Source: Symbiodinium microadriaticum
Lineage: Eukaryota > Sar > Dinophyceae > Suessiales > Symbiodiniaceae
Length of the DNA stretch: 64,000 nucleotides
Reading direction: 5' to 3'
Assembly: GCA_001939145.1 (NCBI GenBank)
Contig: LSRX01000056.1
Location: forward strand, 735,378-799,377
Shown here: positions 1 to 12,210 of the stretch, piece by piece
How positions within the stretch are numbered: the first letter of the stretch is position 1
Layout of the letters: each line of letters begins with the position of its first letter
Program-made: the position numbers and the translations under genes
Notes under the pieces: model-generated
What the model saw: only the letters and a program-made list of their open reading frames with translations
Told to the model about the DNA's origin: nothing
The model's database searches: none

Positions 1-3000
1 GTGCGTGTGCGTGTGCGTGTGCGTGTGCGTGTGCGTGTGCGTGTGCGTGTGCGTGTGCGTGTGCGTGTGCGTGTGCGTGTGCGTGTGCGTGTGCGTGTGC
101 GTGTGCGTGTGCGTGTGCGTGTGCGTGTGCGTGTGCGTGTGCGTGTGCGTGTGCGTGTGCGTGTGCGTGTGCGTGTGCGTGTGCGTGTGCGTGTGCGTGT
201 GCGTGTGCGTGTGCGTGTGCGTGTGCGTGTGCGTGTGCGTGTGCGTGTGCGTGTGCGTGTGCGTGTGCGTGTGCGTGTGCGTGTGCGTGTGCGTGTGCGT
301 GTGCGTGTGCGTGTGCGTGTGCGTGTGCGTGTGCGTGTGCGTGTGCGTGTGCGTGTGCGTGTGCGTGTGCGTGTGCGTGTGCGTGTGCGTGTGCGTGTGC
401 GTGTGCGTGTGCGTGTGCGTGTGCGTGTGCGTGTGCGTGTGCGTGTGCGTGTGCGTGTGCGTGTGCGTGTGCGTGTGCGTGTGCGTGTGCGTGTGCGTGT
501 GCGTGTGCGTGTGCGTGTGCGTGTGCGTGTGCGTGTGCGTGTGCGTGTGCGTGTGCGTGTGCGTGTGCGTGTGCGTGTGCGTGTGCGTGTGCGTGTGCGT
601 GTGCGTGTGCGTGTGCGTGTGCGTGTGCGTGTGCGTGTGCGTGTGCGTGTGCGTGTGCGTGTGCGTGTGCGTGTGCGTGTGCGTGTGCGTGTGCGTGTGC
701 GTGTGCGTGTGCGTGTGCGTGTGCGTGTGCGTGTGCGTGTGCGTGTGCGTGTGCGTGTGCGTGTGCGTGTGCGTGTGCGTGTGCGTGTGCGTGTGCGTGT
801 GCGTGTGCGTGTGCGTGTGCGTGTGCGTGTGCGTGTGCGTGTGCGTGTGCGTGTGCGTGTGCGTGTGCGTGTGCGTGTGCGTGTGCGTGTGCGTGTGCGT
901 GTGCGTGTGCGTGTGCGTGTGCGTGTGCGTGTGCGTGTGCGTGTGCGTGTGCGTGTGCGTGTGCGTGTGCGTGTGCGTGTGCGTGTGCGTGTGCGTGTGC
1001 GTGTGCGTGTGCGTGTGCGTGTGCGTGTGCGTGTGCGTGTGCGTGTGCGTGTGCGTGTGCGTGTGCGTGTGCGTGTGCGTGTGCGTGTGCGTGTGCGTGT
1101 GCGTGTGCGTGTGCGTGTGCGTGTGCGTGTGCGTGTGCGTGTGCGTGTGCGTGTGCGTGTGCGTGTGCGTGTGCGTGTGCGTGTGCGTGTGCGTGTGCGT
1201 GTGCGTGTGCGTGTGCGTGTGCGTGTGCGTGTGCGTGTGCGTGTGCGTGTGCGTGTGCGTGTGCGTGTGCGTGTGCGTGTGCGTGTGCGTGTGCGTGTGC
1301 GTGTGCGTGTGCGTGTGCGTGTGCGTGTGCGTGTGCGTGTGCGTGTGCGTGTGCGTGTGCGTGTGCGTGTGCGTGTGCGTGTGCGTGTGCGTGTGCGTGT
1401 GCGTGTGCGTGTGCGTGTGCGTGTGCGTGTGCGTGTGCGTGTGCGTGTGCGTGTGCGTGTGCGTGTGCGTGTGCGTGTGCGTGTGCGTGTGCGTGTGCGT
1501 GTGCGTGTGCGTGTGCGTGTGCGTGTGCGTGTGCGTGTGCGTGTGCGTGTGCGTGTGCGTGTGCGTGTGCGTGTGCGTGTGCGTGTGCGTGTGCGTGTGC
1601 GTGTGCGTGTGCGTGTGCGTGTGCGTGTGCGTGTGCGTGTGCGTGTGCGTGTGCGTGTGCGTGTGCGTGTGCGTGTGCGTGTGCGTGTGCGTGTGCGTGT
1701 GCGTGTGCGTGTGCGTGTGCGTGTGCGTGTGCGTGTGCGTGTGCGTGTGCGTGTGCGTGTGCGTGTGCGTGTGCGTGTGCGTGTGCGTGTGCGTGTGCGT
1801 GTGCGTGTGCGTGTGCGTGTGCGTGTGCGTGTGCGTGTGCGTGTGCGTGTGCGTGTGCGTGTGCGTGTGCGTGTGCGTGTGCGTGTGCGTGTGCGTGTGC
1901 GTGTGCGTGTGCGTGTGCGTGTGCGTGTGCGTGTGCGTGTGCGTGTGCGTGTGCGTGTGCGTGTGCGTGTGCGTGTGCGTGTGCGTGTGCGTGTGCGTGT
2001 GCGTGTGCGTGTGCGTGTGCGTGTGCGTGTGCGTGTGCGTGTGCGTGTGCGTGTGCGTGTGCGTGTGCGTGTGCGTGTGCGTGTGCGTGTGCGTGTGCGT
2101 GTGCGTGTGCGTGTGCGTGTGCGTGTGCGTGTGCGTGTGCGTGTGCGTGTGCGTGTGCGTGTGCGTGTGCGTGTGCGTGTGCGTGTGCGTGTGCGTGTGC
2201 GTGTGCGTGTGCGTGTGCGTGTGCGTGTGCGTGTGCGTGTGCGTGTGCGTGTGCGTGTGCGTGTGCGTGTGCGTGTGCGTGTGCGTGTGCGTGTGCGTGT
2301 GCGTGTGCGTGTGCGTGTGCGTGTGCGTGTGCGTGTGCGTGTGCGTGTGCGTGTGCGTGTGCGTGTGCGTGTGCGTGTGCGTGTGCGTGTGCGTGTGCGT
2401 GTGCGTGTGCGTGTGCGTGTGCGTGTGCGTGTGCGTGTGCGTGTGCGTGTGCGTGTGCGTGTGCGTGTGCGTGTGCGTGTGCGTGTGCGTGTGCGTGTGC
2501 GTGTGCGTGTGCGTGTGCGTGTGCGTGTGCGTGTGCGTGTGCGTGTGCGTGTGCGTGTGCGTGTGCGTGTGCGTGTGCGTGTGCGTGTGCGTGTGCGTGT
2601 GCGTGTGCGTGTGCGTGTGCGTGTGCGTGTGCGTGTGCGTGTGCGTGTGCGTGTGCGTGTGCGTGTGCGTGTGCGTGTGCGTGTGCGTGTGCGTGTGCGT
2701 GTGCGTGTGCGTGTGCGTGTGCGTGTGCGTGTGCGTGTGCGTGTGCGTGTGCGTGTGCGTGTGCGTGTGCGTGTGCGTGTGCGTGTGCGTGTGCGTGTGC
2801 GTGTGCGTGTGCGTGTGCGTGTGCGTGTGCGTGTGCGTGTGCGTGTGCGTGTGCGTGTGCGTGTGCGTGTGCGTGTGCGTGTGCGTGTGCGTGTGCGTGT
2901 GCGTGTGCGTGTGCGTGTGCGTGTGCGTGTGCGTGTGCGTGTGCGTGTGCGTGTGCGTGTGCGTGTGCGTGTGCGTGTGCGTGTGCGTGTGCGTGTGCGT

Positions 3001-3238
3001 GTGCGTGTGCGTGTGCGTGTGCGTGTGCGTGTGCGTGTGCGTGTGCGTGTGCGTGTGCGTGTGCGTGTGCGTGTGCGTGTGCGTGTGCGTGTGCGTGTGC
3101 GTGTGCGTGTGCGTGTGCGTGTGCGTGTGCGTGTGCGTGTGCGTGTGCGTGTGCGTGTGCGTGTGCGTGTGCGTGTGCGTGTGCGTGTGCGTGTGCGTGT
3201 GCGTGTGCGTGTGCGTGTGCGTGTGCGTGTGCGTGTGC
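1..3238. repeat. Perfect (GTGCGT)n hexanucleotide array
   Basis: About 540 copies of GTGCGT without a visible interruption until GCGGTTGCG near 3236-3245, where the array decays into unique sequence. Purines and pyrimidines alternate strictly, so the tract could adopt Z-DNA. The open frames through it (Val-Arg and Cys-Val repeats) follow from the period of 6 and are not genes. The left end is cut by the window. Confidence 0.98.
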
Positions 3239-3240
3239 GG

Positions 3241-3932
3241 TTGCGTGTGCGCACGCGCTTGCTCCTTGGGCTTGCCACTTCCTTGACAAGCTCGAACTAA
3301 GGGTTTCAGCCAAGCCACCGTGTGCAGCCGCCACTGCTGGGCCGCGAGGGCAGTTAGCGTTGGCCCAGCGAAAACCAGAACCTGAGACAGGCCCAGCGAG
3401 ACAACGGAAAGTCAATGCCGACGGCCGAGTCCTGTGCATTGATTTTTGTAAAAGCAAGCTCGCGGCTTAATGCACAGATTTTGAAATGTCCATTCGCCTG
3501 GCTGTGCGTTCCCGTTTGCCGGGTCCCTGGTTTGCCCGGCACCTCGGGACCCATTCGCCCGACTCCCGTGCGTTGATTTTTCTGTTCGTATTGGAGTGTC
3601 CAAACTTCCAGATTCCAGATTCGCTGCGTTCCCCAAACGCACATGTAGATCCACAGGAAATTTGGCCAACACTCGTCAGCCACGATTTGACGGCAGCTGC
3701 TGCTGCTGCTTTGGTTTATAGCGCATTTACACACAGAGCACTGCCTGGGTTAGACTGTTAGTTGGATTGTTGATGAAACCGCATGCTGGGTAGGCCGCAC
3801 GTTGATACATGGGATGAGATCCGAACATACAATCCCTACTGTAACCATCTAAGGGCCAGACGAGCCTTTCACGCTCTGTTGTCTTCAACCACATCAGAAC
3901 AGGACAGAAAAGCACCCATGTACCGCAAAAAC
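3241..3932. other. No gene called
   Basis: Unique sequence after the hexamer array. Short frames exist on both strands but none has a convincing exon shape. It could hold the 3' end of the minus-strand gene at 3933-5799. Confidence 0.4.
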
Positions 3933-5799
3933 TGATCTCCCTCTTTGTCCCCTGGAGGTTATTCAAGCAAGCAGCCATTGCCGCCCGGAACTCAAAGCCC
4001 GTGAGCGACATGTCCAAACGAATCAACCTGCGGAGAGCTTCTGGTGAGAAGGCCGGAAACAACAATCTTGCTTTCCTGAATGCTACAAGTACTGGCTTGG
4101 GCATTCTTGGATCACATGGTCGAGAAACGCAGTCGCGATGACCATGAAGAGGAGCACCACCAGCCAGCAGGCGATGATGGCCTGTGCGACAGGCAGGCCA
4201 CCGCCCGAAGTCGCTTCAGTTCCCTCACTTCACCGCCACTCGATGCAGTCAACCTGGAACTGCACTCCACGAATGGCCTTGTTGGAAATCAACACGTAGC
4301 CGATCACCTCGGCTCGAGAGCACGACATGTTGGCCTTGCGATGCTTTCAGATGTGAGTGGGAGCCTCGAGGGATGGCACTCGACGCTGCTCTGGAGCCAG
4401 GCAGCATAGTATGACAGGCCCAAGATCAACTGATTGGTGCCCATGCTCATCGCCACACGTGCGAAGCCATCGTAAGACCTCAATTCTTCCCCAGGCATCC
4501 CGAGATCTCAGCTACTTCCTATGTCGGCCCAGGGTCTGCCAATAGTGCATCACCTGCTTGATCAGCTGCAGGTGGCGCTGAGATGCTGGATCTGTACCTT
4601 GAAAAAGGGTTCACGACAGCTCCTGCTCAACGGACGTCTTGCTCGGACATTTCTCCACTGACCCGCAAAGCCCAGCGACGGAGCTTTCCATCCAGCTCGT
4701 AGATCTCTTCCTGGCCATCCCCAATGCCAGCAAACAGGCACAAGCTACTGCCAACGAAGCAGCCGGGCCACTCCGTTGCCCTCGAGGCCCCAGAGGTCTG
4801 CAGAGGCTGCCGGAGGACCAGTGTCAGTGCCTGCAGAAGTTCGAAACAAGGGGAACGCGGCAACTTGGAAGGCAGAGGGCTCTCATGGGCAAGTGTCAAT
4901 GCATCGCAAAGTACGGTTCTGGACTGGAGATTTAAATTTCAAGCAGTGCACGGAGCTCTCACTTTCTCATTCCTCGCTTGCGGGAAGTGTTGATCACTTG
5001 GCTGCCTCATGGGAACACACGCCCTAGCGTGTGCTCCCAGGCGATAAACGTAAAGGGTGATCTTCAGACAAGATCATCCTCCGATGCACTGCCTGCGGAA
5101 GATCTAGACATGCGCAGGACTGGCGAAGTCTGTGGCTGACAGAAACTCCTTCGAATTTCAATGTCCGCACGCATCTGCCAAAGCAGGTGCATCAGCGTGG
5201 GTCCAACTATACAAAGCAGGGTGGGTAGCCTCAGCCTTTAGGGACCACGCCGAATAAATGAAAGTCGAACCATGCTTTGCCAAGTCGTGCCCAGAGAACG
5301 ATCAGGTGTGCTGTTTGCTAGTCTGCTTTCCCCCGCGCTTGCTTGAGGTTAGGGTTGGGGCTGGGGGTTTGAAGACCAGGGTTGACGGATGAGCCTCTTC
5401 TATTCCCTGGCAGTGTCACCAGCATCGTAAGGACTGGACCACTGGGCTTGGCAAAGACTGACTTACTAAGCTGAATAACACAGCATGGAAAAGCATAGCA
5501 GAAGCCGTGACTCTGCAATGCACTGCCGCAGCTAAACACGCCCTTTCGAGCGATGGGAAGAATCGAGGTGTCCTCCCCGTGCAGTTGTCGATCGAACATG
5601 CCGCACCCAAATGCATGGAAACGTCTGGCACGTGCCATCACATGATGAAGATCCTGGATCAAGATCATGCCTGGAAGGTGCTTTCTTCATCTGCGGATTG
5701 AAACCTGGTGCGTTTCTTTTGCACAATCTCTCGCAACTCATTGGGGTAAAGCGTCACGTCGTGGAGAAACTTGTTCATCCTCCGCAGATGCTTCCTTAG
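3933..5799 (-). CDS. Multi-exon gene fragment, predicted multi-pass membrane protein
   Basis: Rebuilt exons in transcript order: 5799-5705 (phase 0 to 2), 5624-5524 (phase 2 to 1), 4710-4636 (phase 0), about 4480-4390, 4307-4254 (phase 0), 4181-4116 (phase 0) and 4075-3933. The first two join in phase across a 80-nt intron and give a basic stretch (KHLRRMNKFLHDVTL ... ELREIVQKK). Exon 4480-4390 contains MGTNQLILGLSYYAAW and exon 4181-4116 contains AIIACWLVVLLFMVIATAFL, both membrane-like. The last exon reads SPEALRRLIRLDMSLTGFEF. The basic N-terminal part faintly recalls the linker after S6 in cyclic-nucleotide-gated channels, but I cannot assign a family. The join between the last two exons would need an intron of 17 nt, so either that border is wrong or the gene is damaged. 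Missing exons are likely. Confidence 0.5.
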
Positions 5800-6360
5800 C
5801 TGGTGTTGATACAAAGTCCCAATAAATCTTCAACATTGCCTTGCTGACCTAGAACCCCACAGAACGAGCCAGAGCTGTCTTGCCTGGAGCACTGCCTTCC
5901 GTGAACACCCGATGACAAAATGCAGCTGGGGCTCTCATGTAAGCGCCGGCCAGGAGGCAGAGGGACACCTCTCGGACCAAAATGGATACATCCCCGACCC
6001 GGGCATGCACTCGAGATCTGCGTGGTTTCGGTGAGTTTGCAGGGGCAGCTCAAGGCGGTCTGCACGCGTCGTCGATTGAATGTCACGACGCCATGAAAAG
6101 ACTCCAGCACTGATTCTTGCGGCGCGTGTTGAACCAGTTCACACGATGGTTGATGCCCTGCTGCATGTCATCATGTTTCCGCAAATCTCAGCTGCTGCCT
6201 GGAATGCTTTACTGAAGCCTGTGATTATTAGGTTTGGCACCGATGCAGATGGCTACAGCCTGGAGGAATCACGTCCTTCGTGGGTGCAGTCTCCCACGTG
6301 TACGAGCAAACGCTCCAGGATTCGTCGTCGTCTTCACCGTCCTGCTGGACATTCGCGCGC

Positions 6361-6402
6361 ACACACACACACACACCCACACACACACACACTCTCTCTC
6401 TC
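6361..6402. repeat. (CA)n/(CT)n microsatellite
   Basis: CA repeat with one CCCA interruption followed by a short CT run. It lies in probable intron sequence of the minus-strand gene array. Confidence 0.95.
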
Positions 6403-6540
6403 ACACATGTTTGCATTGATTGCTCCCCGATGTCCAGCCAAAATCCGAAAGCCAGGAGCTCTCCAAGCTCGTTGTTCCTCAAAGTCCTCACGACACGAGA
6501 GTCGGTCCAAAGCTTACAGTGCTTACAGCATCGGCCATTC

Positions 6541-7420
6541 CTAACGTTTCAGGAAATTGGATTCAAGGCACACTTTGGTCCAAAGAAATGGCGCGAACCT
6601 TCGATATCCTCTTTGGACCAGGTAGCTAGCAGCTAGGATACTTGCCAGCGTTGGCAGCAACTCCGCTTCTCTCGCAGTCCCAGACTGCCTAACTCCGTGA
6701 CCACATGCCCTGAAGCACTCCTTCCACTTGGCCTGAATCCATCCGTCTTTGCCCCCAGATCTCCGGCTGCGTGAGTCCTGGATGGATTGCAAGATGACAG
6801 TCGAAGAAAGGAGAAATCCTGGTCCTGAGCTCGAGCGTATACTCATCGCAGGCGACCGAGCCGGAGCACCCCATTGCGAGCAGAGCAATTGCTGAGAGTT
6901 ACTGAGCGGAACCAGACTATGACGGATTGATTGAAGCCATGTCAAGCACTTCTCACAACAAGATACTGCTGCAAACAGAAATCTTGAGCCGGAAAGACCC
7001 TCGTGGATCGTTCATGGGGCACATGTCCTTACCGAACTCAGGGAGTCCCGGAGTGCCTTCGGCTGCGCCCTCTTGGTTTGTCAAAGCTGGAGCTGTAGAG
7101 CTCGATGCCTCTCCGAGGACCTGAACACGAAGATATCGGGATGCACAGCACTTACACAGAAATTTCCGCGTTTTGGGCACGCGTTCTTCAAAGGCTTGCA
7201 GACTGCAGTCAAGCGGCTCGCTGCTGCGATCCCATAGCCTGGACAGCAACACACTCTCCTCGTTCTCTGATTTCAGCCCCCTGTCGTGGTCAGCTCAGCC
7301 GGCTCCACAAGGCCCAACAGCTCTAATGCAACCAAGCGGCAAAGGGAACTCGAAACATCCTTGGAAGTCGGGCCGCAGTCGTGTCTTGATGGATCCGTAG
7401 TATGCTATGCCATGATATTG

Positions 7421-7459
<39 letters not shown>

Positions 7460-7478
7460 CTATATATATATATATATA

Positions 7479-7521
<43 letters not shown>

Positions 7522-7558
7522 GTATATGCAATTATATATGTATGTCTGTGTATGTACG

Positions 7559-7604
<46 letters not shown>

Positions 7605-9239
7605 TGTGTGTGTATGTATATACATGTACATAGAAAAACATATCTCTGTTTCTGCAACATCAAGCTGACCCCGCAGCAGCAACAGCTTGCTCTGCTCCCT
7701 GAGACGCGTCGAGCAGCCACATCAACCCAAGCTGAGCCAGGCATCTGGGTTGTCTTCGTTTTCTCAAAGGTCGAGCCATACGTTCGCGCGGCTTCCTCAG
7801 CATTGAGTGCATGAAGCTTGTGGAGAGCACCTGCTCTTGTGGTCTCTAGCTTCAGACCACTGCTGCTGCAATGCTGTTGCGCTTCACTTTCCAAGCTCTC
7901 ACCTCGTCGAATGTTCGCGAAACGTTCTGCTGGATTGCAGAAACCCCGGCTACAAGGCTTCACAAGAGTGAGAAAGAGAACTGGCCTGACCCCGATACGG
8001 AGAAAGCTCAAGAACCTCGTGCTGTGGTGACCACTCCAAGTTGCGAAGCCATCTTGTTTGTTGCCAAGGATCTAGTTGCGCCCAAGAAGGCACTGGCAGT
8101 CGAACGAGCTGGGTCAGGAGACGTGTCTCCTGAGCTCACTTTGCAGATGCTCCCTTAAGCCTCGGGAAGTCACCCCTCTCTCTCTTGTCACTTCTAACGC
8201 AACGACCGGCAACTCGAGCAACACAGCAACCCTTACGGAGGTGCTGCACGGTGTCGTAGCTCTTGGCCGTGACGGAAGCATGCATGGAGAACCAGACCTG
8301 GCAAAAAACAAAAACTTCTCGAGGACCAGCCAATCAACCCCCAGGCTGCCCTCGTTGCGGAAGGCGGGGTCGTTTCGGTTAACTTCTCTCTTTTGACTGA
8401 GCGAAAACTGTTTCTTTGGACTTGCCGAATGCTGCCGGGCAGCAGACATCAGCAAGTACATGAAAGCACCTGGCAAGGGCATCCGGCATCTGAAGACATG
8501 TCTGAAGCCGTCAGCAGCTCAGCACTCACGAGCCTGCCAGCGATAGCGTGTGGCAGCCCACGAGCCAGGTTGGGGTTCCTGAGCAGTACAGTTCCGACAT
8601 CCGCTTTGCATGAGAAGCTCGGAAAGTGATGCATCATTTTGCCATCTAGTGGATTACTTTCCGAGGCAATGCACTCCGGAGCTAGGGTGATGGAGGAGGC
8701 AGAGAAACTGGCCGGCTCTTTGGATCGTTGCTACTGGCAGGATCAATTGCTGCATCTCCGGGTGCCAAGTGTCCGCTGGCCAGGCGGCCTTCACAGAAGG
8801 CCATGACCGTGAAGCCTGCACAGCCGAGTTGAAGCAGGTTGGAGCGTGGGTGGGCCCTGCAGCCGCAGGGAAAGTGCTTGGTCCACGTGGAAGTTGCTCG
8901 CGGCCTAACTGCACAGCATTCACGATCAGGTAGGTGTCCATTTTCACCTCGGGCAAAGCTCGTGCCCGCAACTACGGCACCCGGACGGGAGGACCAGCTC
9001 CGACTGGCGCTGGTAACAGCTCTGCGAAAGCAAGACCATCGCCAATTTTTACTGCAGTCGTCGGTATGTCTGAAGAACAACTGGAAGCAAACGGCTTTTA
9101 CACTCCGAAATGCTTCAGTTCAAGACCAAATGCCTTGTTGTTGATGTCCACTTGGTGCCTAGAGGCTGAGGTCAGGCCGATGATGTCTCGGACATCTTCT
9201 CGCCAAAGCTCTGCCTGCTTTATTCTGAAATCCATAATC
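6541..9239 (-). CDS. Multi-exon gene, function not recognised
   Basis: Exons in transcript order: 9239-9104 (reads [20 protein letters not shown], ends phase 0), about 8975-8878 ([17 protein letters not shown]), 8603-8470 (phase 1 to 0), 8297-8237 (phase 0 to 1), 7929-7706 (phase 1 to 0), about 7285-7156 (ends at a textbook GTAAGT donor, phase 1), 6891 to about 6725 (phase 1 start), and perhaps 6680-6541 with a TAG stop. Joins 8470/8297, 8237/7929 and 7156/6891 agree in phase, which is strong support. The 7929-7706 exon is hydrophilic ([17 protein letters not shown]). The 6891 exon opens with a short hydrophobic run ([10 protein letters not shown]). An AT/GT microsatellite lies in the intron after 7706. 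No known domain was recognised. It may be the same transcription unit as the membrane gene at 3933-5799. Confidence 0.5.
7421..7625. repeat. Compound (TA)n/(GTAT)n microsatellite
   Basis: TA runs at both ends flank a block of GTGTAT units and a short palindromic GTACGTACATAC segment. Frames through it (YIYIYI, VCVCVC) are artefacts of the repeat. Confidence 0.95.
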
Positions 9240-9299
9240 CTCAGTGGTGCCACAGGGCGCGGGTAGCATTGATAGCAAGATTGACACTCCTCCTCGATC

Positions 9300-9320
9300 G
9301 CACACACACACACACACACG
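9300..9320. repeat. (CA)n microsatellite
   Basis: About ten CA units immediately upstream (minus-strand sense) of the exon at 9239-9104, so probably intronic. Confidence 0.9.
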
Positions 9321-9384
9321 GCAAGCAATTGGCAAGCAATGGCAAGGCTCAACCTAAACTCTGCCAAGTGGCTGGTACTCCGTT

Positions 9385-9515
9385 TCCTGTGCCGCTCAAA
9401 CATCTGATTTCGGACCAGCTGCTGCTCATAAGTATACTAGGTATACAATGTGCGAACATTGCAGTCACTGACGAACCGACACATCCCCACTCATCCCTCC
9501 AACCTGGCGCATCTT
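9385..9515 (-). CDS. Candidate exon upstream of the 6.5-9.2 kb gene
   Basis: After an acceptor-like CAG near 9516 the minus strand reads EDAPGWRDEWGCVGSSVTAM and stays open to about 9350. Amino-acid composition is protein-like. The phase to the exon at 9239 was not established, so it is listed separately. Confidence 0.3.
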
Positions 9516-9729
9516 CCTGTCGTACATATAGTTTTCTCCTCATGCACGGCAGAGTGTGCACTAGGTCAAGTCGATTGGCCCAACCCACGCAGCTTCCTCT
9601 AATCTTATAGAGGAAGCTCAACCACTCAAGCTGAGCCCCGCACGATTGTAACCGAAGAGCGTCCCTCCAGCGCCCGCCATGGTGGCAGCGCCTGCAGGCC
9701 AGACGGTCTTGGGGTGCTCATTTATCCAG

Positions 9730-10320
9730 GCTCTTGGTGCCGTCCACGGGATAATACATGGATATATTATATGATTATAATATGGCATGTATGTATATAT
9801 ATATACACACAATGTATGTATATATATATATATAGATACCATAGGATATCTATAATATGTTGTATTGTAGTACATGACTGTTTTAAACATTTTTTAGAGT
9901 TTCCAAAACATCATATCACAACACTGAACCATATTTTCCTATAACATAGTATTACCAAACAGAACAGAATGCAACATCATATGGTGTATATACTATACGG
10001 GAAGGTTTTATGCTATCATACACTATTCTGTACCATAGCAACATAGATATGAATACTAACATTGTTGATGTGAAATAATAACCGAAAGCAAGAGTAGCTG
10101 TCTATTAACATATCAGCCAAATTCTGCATATTATTGATATAGTGTTCCTGTACTCATATAACACTACTAATCGTTTTCTGTATAACATTAGACTGACTTG
10201 TAAAAACTGGAACTGACTATTGATGCAAAAGTCCTCAATATACATATCATACTGATTTAAAATCAATATAAGATACAATAATACAATGTTTATATGACAG
10301 ATTAAATCAAATCACATTTA
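9730..10320. other. AT-rich island, no gene seen
   Basis: Roughly 590 bases far richer in A and T than everything around it. It starts with TA/GTAT microsatellite DNA (9770-9850) and continues as non-repetitive AT-rich sequence with stops in all frames. Its base composition resembles neither the neighbouring exons nor the GC-rich block after the gap. It could be organelle-derived, an insertion, or simply an AT-rich intergenic spacer. I recognise no organelle gene in it. Confidence 0.6.
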
Positions 10321-10423
10321 GTTAAGTCATGTCGGTCCGGTATGTTGCTTCCACCTGCAAAATGCTTCGAAGCCCACTTGTACGTAAAGACTTGGGCCTC
10401 GAGCAGCTTCCGCCCCCCCCCCC

Positions 10424-10496
10424 NNNNNNNNNNNNNNNNNNNNNNNNNNNNNNNNNNNNNNNNNNNNNNNNNNNNNNNNNNNNNNNNNNNNNNNNN
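10424..10496. other. Assembly gap (73 N)
   Basis: Run of N preceded by a poly-C tract (CGCCCCCCCCCCCC), which probably caused the break in assembly. Sequence order across the gap is a scaffold inference. Confidence 1.
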
Positions 10497-10652
10497 AAAA
10501 CAAAACCAATTCTTCCCCCGTTCTGAAATCTTTCCTGCTGCGAATGCTTGATCGCCATTTACTGTATATTATTCATTCTTCTGGAAGAAGCTCATCTTAG
10601 AAAGATTACACTTGACTATGCCGCCGAAAAGGCAGCTTTTGGGTGGTGGTGG

Positions 10653-10740
10653 CAGAAAAGCTTTACGTCGTTCGGGCCAGAGTGCTGGCGGCGTTCGCCG
10701 CTACCGTATATTACTGCGCACACACCTTCGCTACACAACA
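10653..10740 (+). repeat. Direct repeat, left copy
   Basis: Begins AGAAAAGCTTTACGTCGTTC, continues GGGCCAGAGTGCTGGCGGCG and runs through TATTACTGCGCACACACC. The same sequence, with scattered substitutions and a small deletion, recurs at 12211-12290 in the same orientation. Together the copies flank a GC-rich segment containing decayed coding sequence. Confidence 0.85.
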
Positions 10741-10904
10741 TACGGAGCACTCCGGCCGACGTTGATCCAAAACTGTACTCACATGACGCATGTCTTTTCG
10801 TCATGTGGTATAAGCGCGCCGTTCGGCGACGAAACAGGCTGGAACAGCTAGCCGGTGCGCATTCTGCACCCGCCCTGCGCACCGCCTCCCCGCAACGCGC
10901 CGGC

Positions 10905-12184
10905 TCAGCCCATGAAGCCCTGCGCCGTCAGGAAAAGCTCGTCGGCCGCTTTCGCGGTGGCAAATTCCAAGTCGCCGGCCCCTTGGGCAAAGATGTTCAG
11001 GATCTCGTCGTGGGTTCCGTGCACTCGCATCCAGCCTTCACGGCGTGCCCGGGTGAAGTCATCCCGGGTCACGGCGTGTTGTTTTTCATTCATGCGCATC
11101 AGCTCTGTCAGCTGTCAAGCGGGCGCGAAGCATATCACGACAGAAGTGTACAAAACCGACTATTGCCTCGGCGTTTTCGATCCTGCTAACCAAGACAACA
11201 AGCATGCAGTATGCACGGCAAGAAAATCAATTAAGACAGCAGTATGGCACACTACCCACCACTGGCACTAGAAAGACTGATTTTTCATGAATGAACAGTG
11301 CATGGCCGGTATATATGCAGGCCTACCGCAAGTCAGGTCCTCCGTTTTTTCAGGGTATGCTTTAGGCCTGCAGCATGTGTGTTTAATGTTTGTCGCCGTG
11401 CATGCATGGGGTGGCCCAACCAACGTCGCGAGCTCGGTCAGGCAACGCTGGCAGCTGTGGCACAGACGCCGAACAATTTCCCCATCTTCTCGCCCACGAG
11501 CACGACGGGGCAGGAGGCAGAGGAGGTGATCAATCAGCCGACCTTCGACGAGCGGCCAAGGCGGCGCTGCGAGAGGGTCGCGTCGATGGCGGCGAGGCCG
11601 GCCTGGATGCCCGGCGCGACTGGGGAGGCACAGCACCTTCTGTAACCACCCTCACTGCCGGCGTAGAGGTCCCCGAGGCCATCATCGACTTGGCCGCCAT
11701 CCAGTCGACGTTGCGGCGCAGGGTCTGGGCCATTGTCTGCGGCGCCGTGTCAGGAAGTCCGAGCCCACTGGCAGTCGTCGCCCTCGTCGGTGTCGGCGTT
11801 GTGGCGGGGGGGGGAGACATGACCCCGATACCCCATCTTATTCTCGTCGATGGCGTCGGCGGCGTCCACTGCCCGCCCAAGTAGACGGCGGTGCTCCCAA
11901 GTCGCCACCTCCAGGTCGAATCGGCAGAGGTGTCGGCGCTCCTGTCACTCGCCCGCCGCTGCCGCCCTGGCCGGCAAGAGGCCATTTATGTACGCCGCCA
12001 GCTCGTTGAGGAAGGCTTCGTCGAAGGGCCATGCATCGTGAGCACCGCCACGAACTCCATGCTCGCCGTGCGATCTCCCCATCATCTCCGCCGCCACCCA
12101 GGCCGGATAGCCACCTTGACGCCCCACACACAGCACGGCTCGAATCCCCTCAACGGCGTGGCTCACCCCGTCGGGGCCTGACAT
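10905..12184 (-). pseudogene. Decayed GC-rich coding block between direct repeats
   Basis: Read on the minus strand, several stretches have strong G/C third positions but are separated by stops and frame changes. 12184-11945 opens with ATG and reads MSGPDGVSHAVEGIRAVLCV through to LNELAAYINGLLPARAA, then TGA. The same frame continues past the stop as EVATWEHRRLLGRAVDAADA. A run of nine C near 11815 then seems to shift the frame to APQTMAQTLRRNVDWMAAKS, and further on to GIQAGLAAIDATLSQRRLG and GEKMGKLFGVCATAASVA. 11099-10905 is a clean frame starting MRMNEKQHAVTRDDFTRARR and ending in TGA. The pieces could be one gene with introns or a broken one; the in-frame stops favour decay. Product unknown. 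Confidence 0.5.
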
Positions 12185-12210
12185 GGCGTCGGGGAATGAA
12201 AAAGGCTAGG

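Noticed and set aside
1..3300. 1099-codon Val-Arg repeat frame and 1093-codon Cys-Val repeat frame
   Set aside because: Both follow from a stop-free hexanucleotide array; no start context, no unique sequence, and frames in several registers at once.
5978..5997. Spliced-leader-like GTATCCATTTTGGTCCGAG on the minus strand
   Set aside because: 15 of 19 matches could arise by chance in a window of this size, and it lies within possible exon sequence.
7286..7682. Frames rich in YIYI or VCVC around 7.4-7.6 kb
   Set aside because: Products of the TA/GTAT microsatellite.
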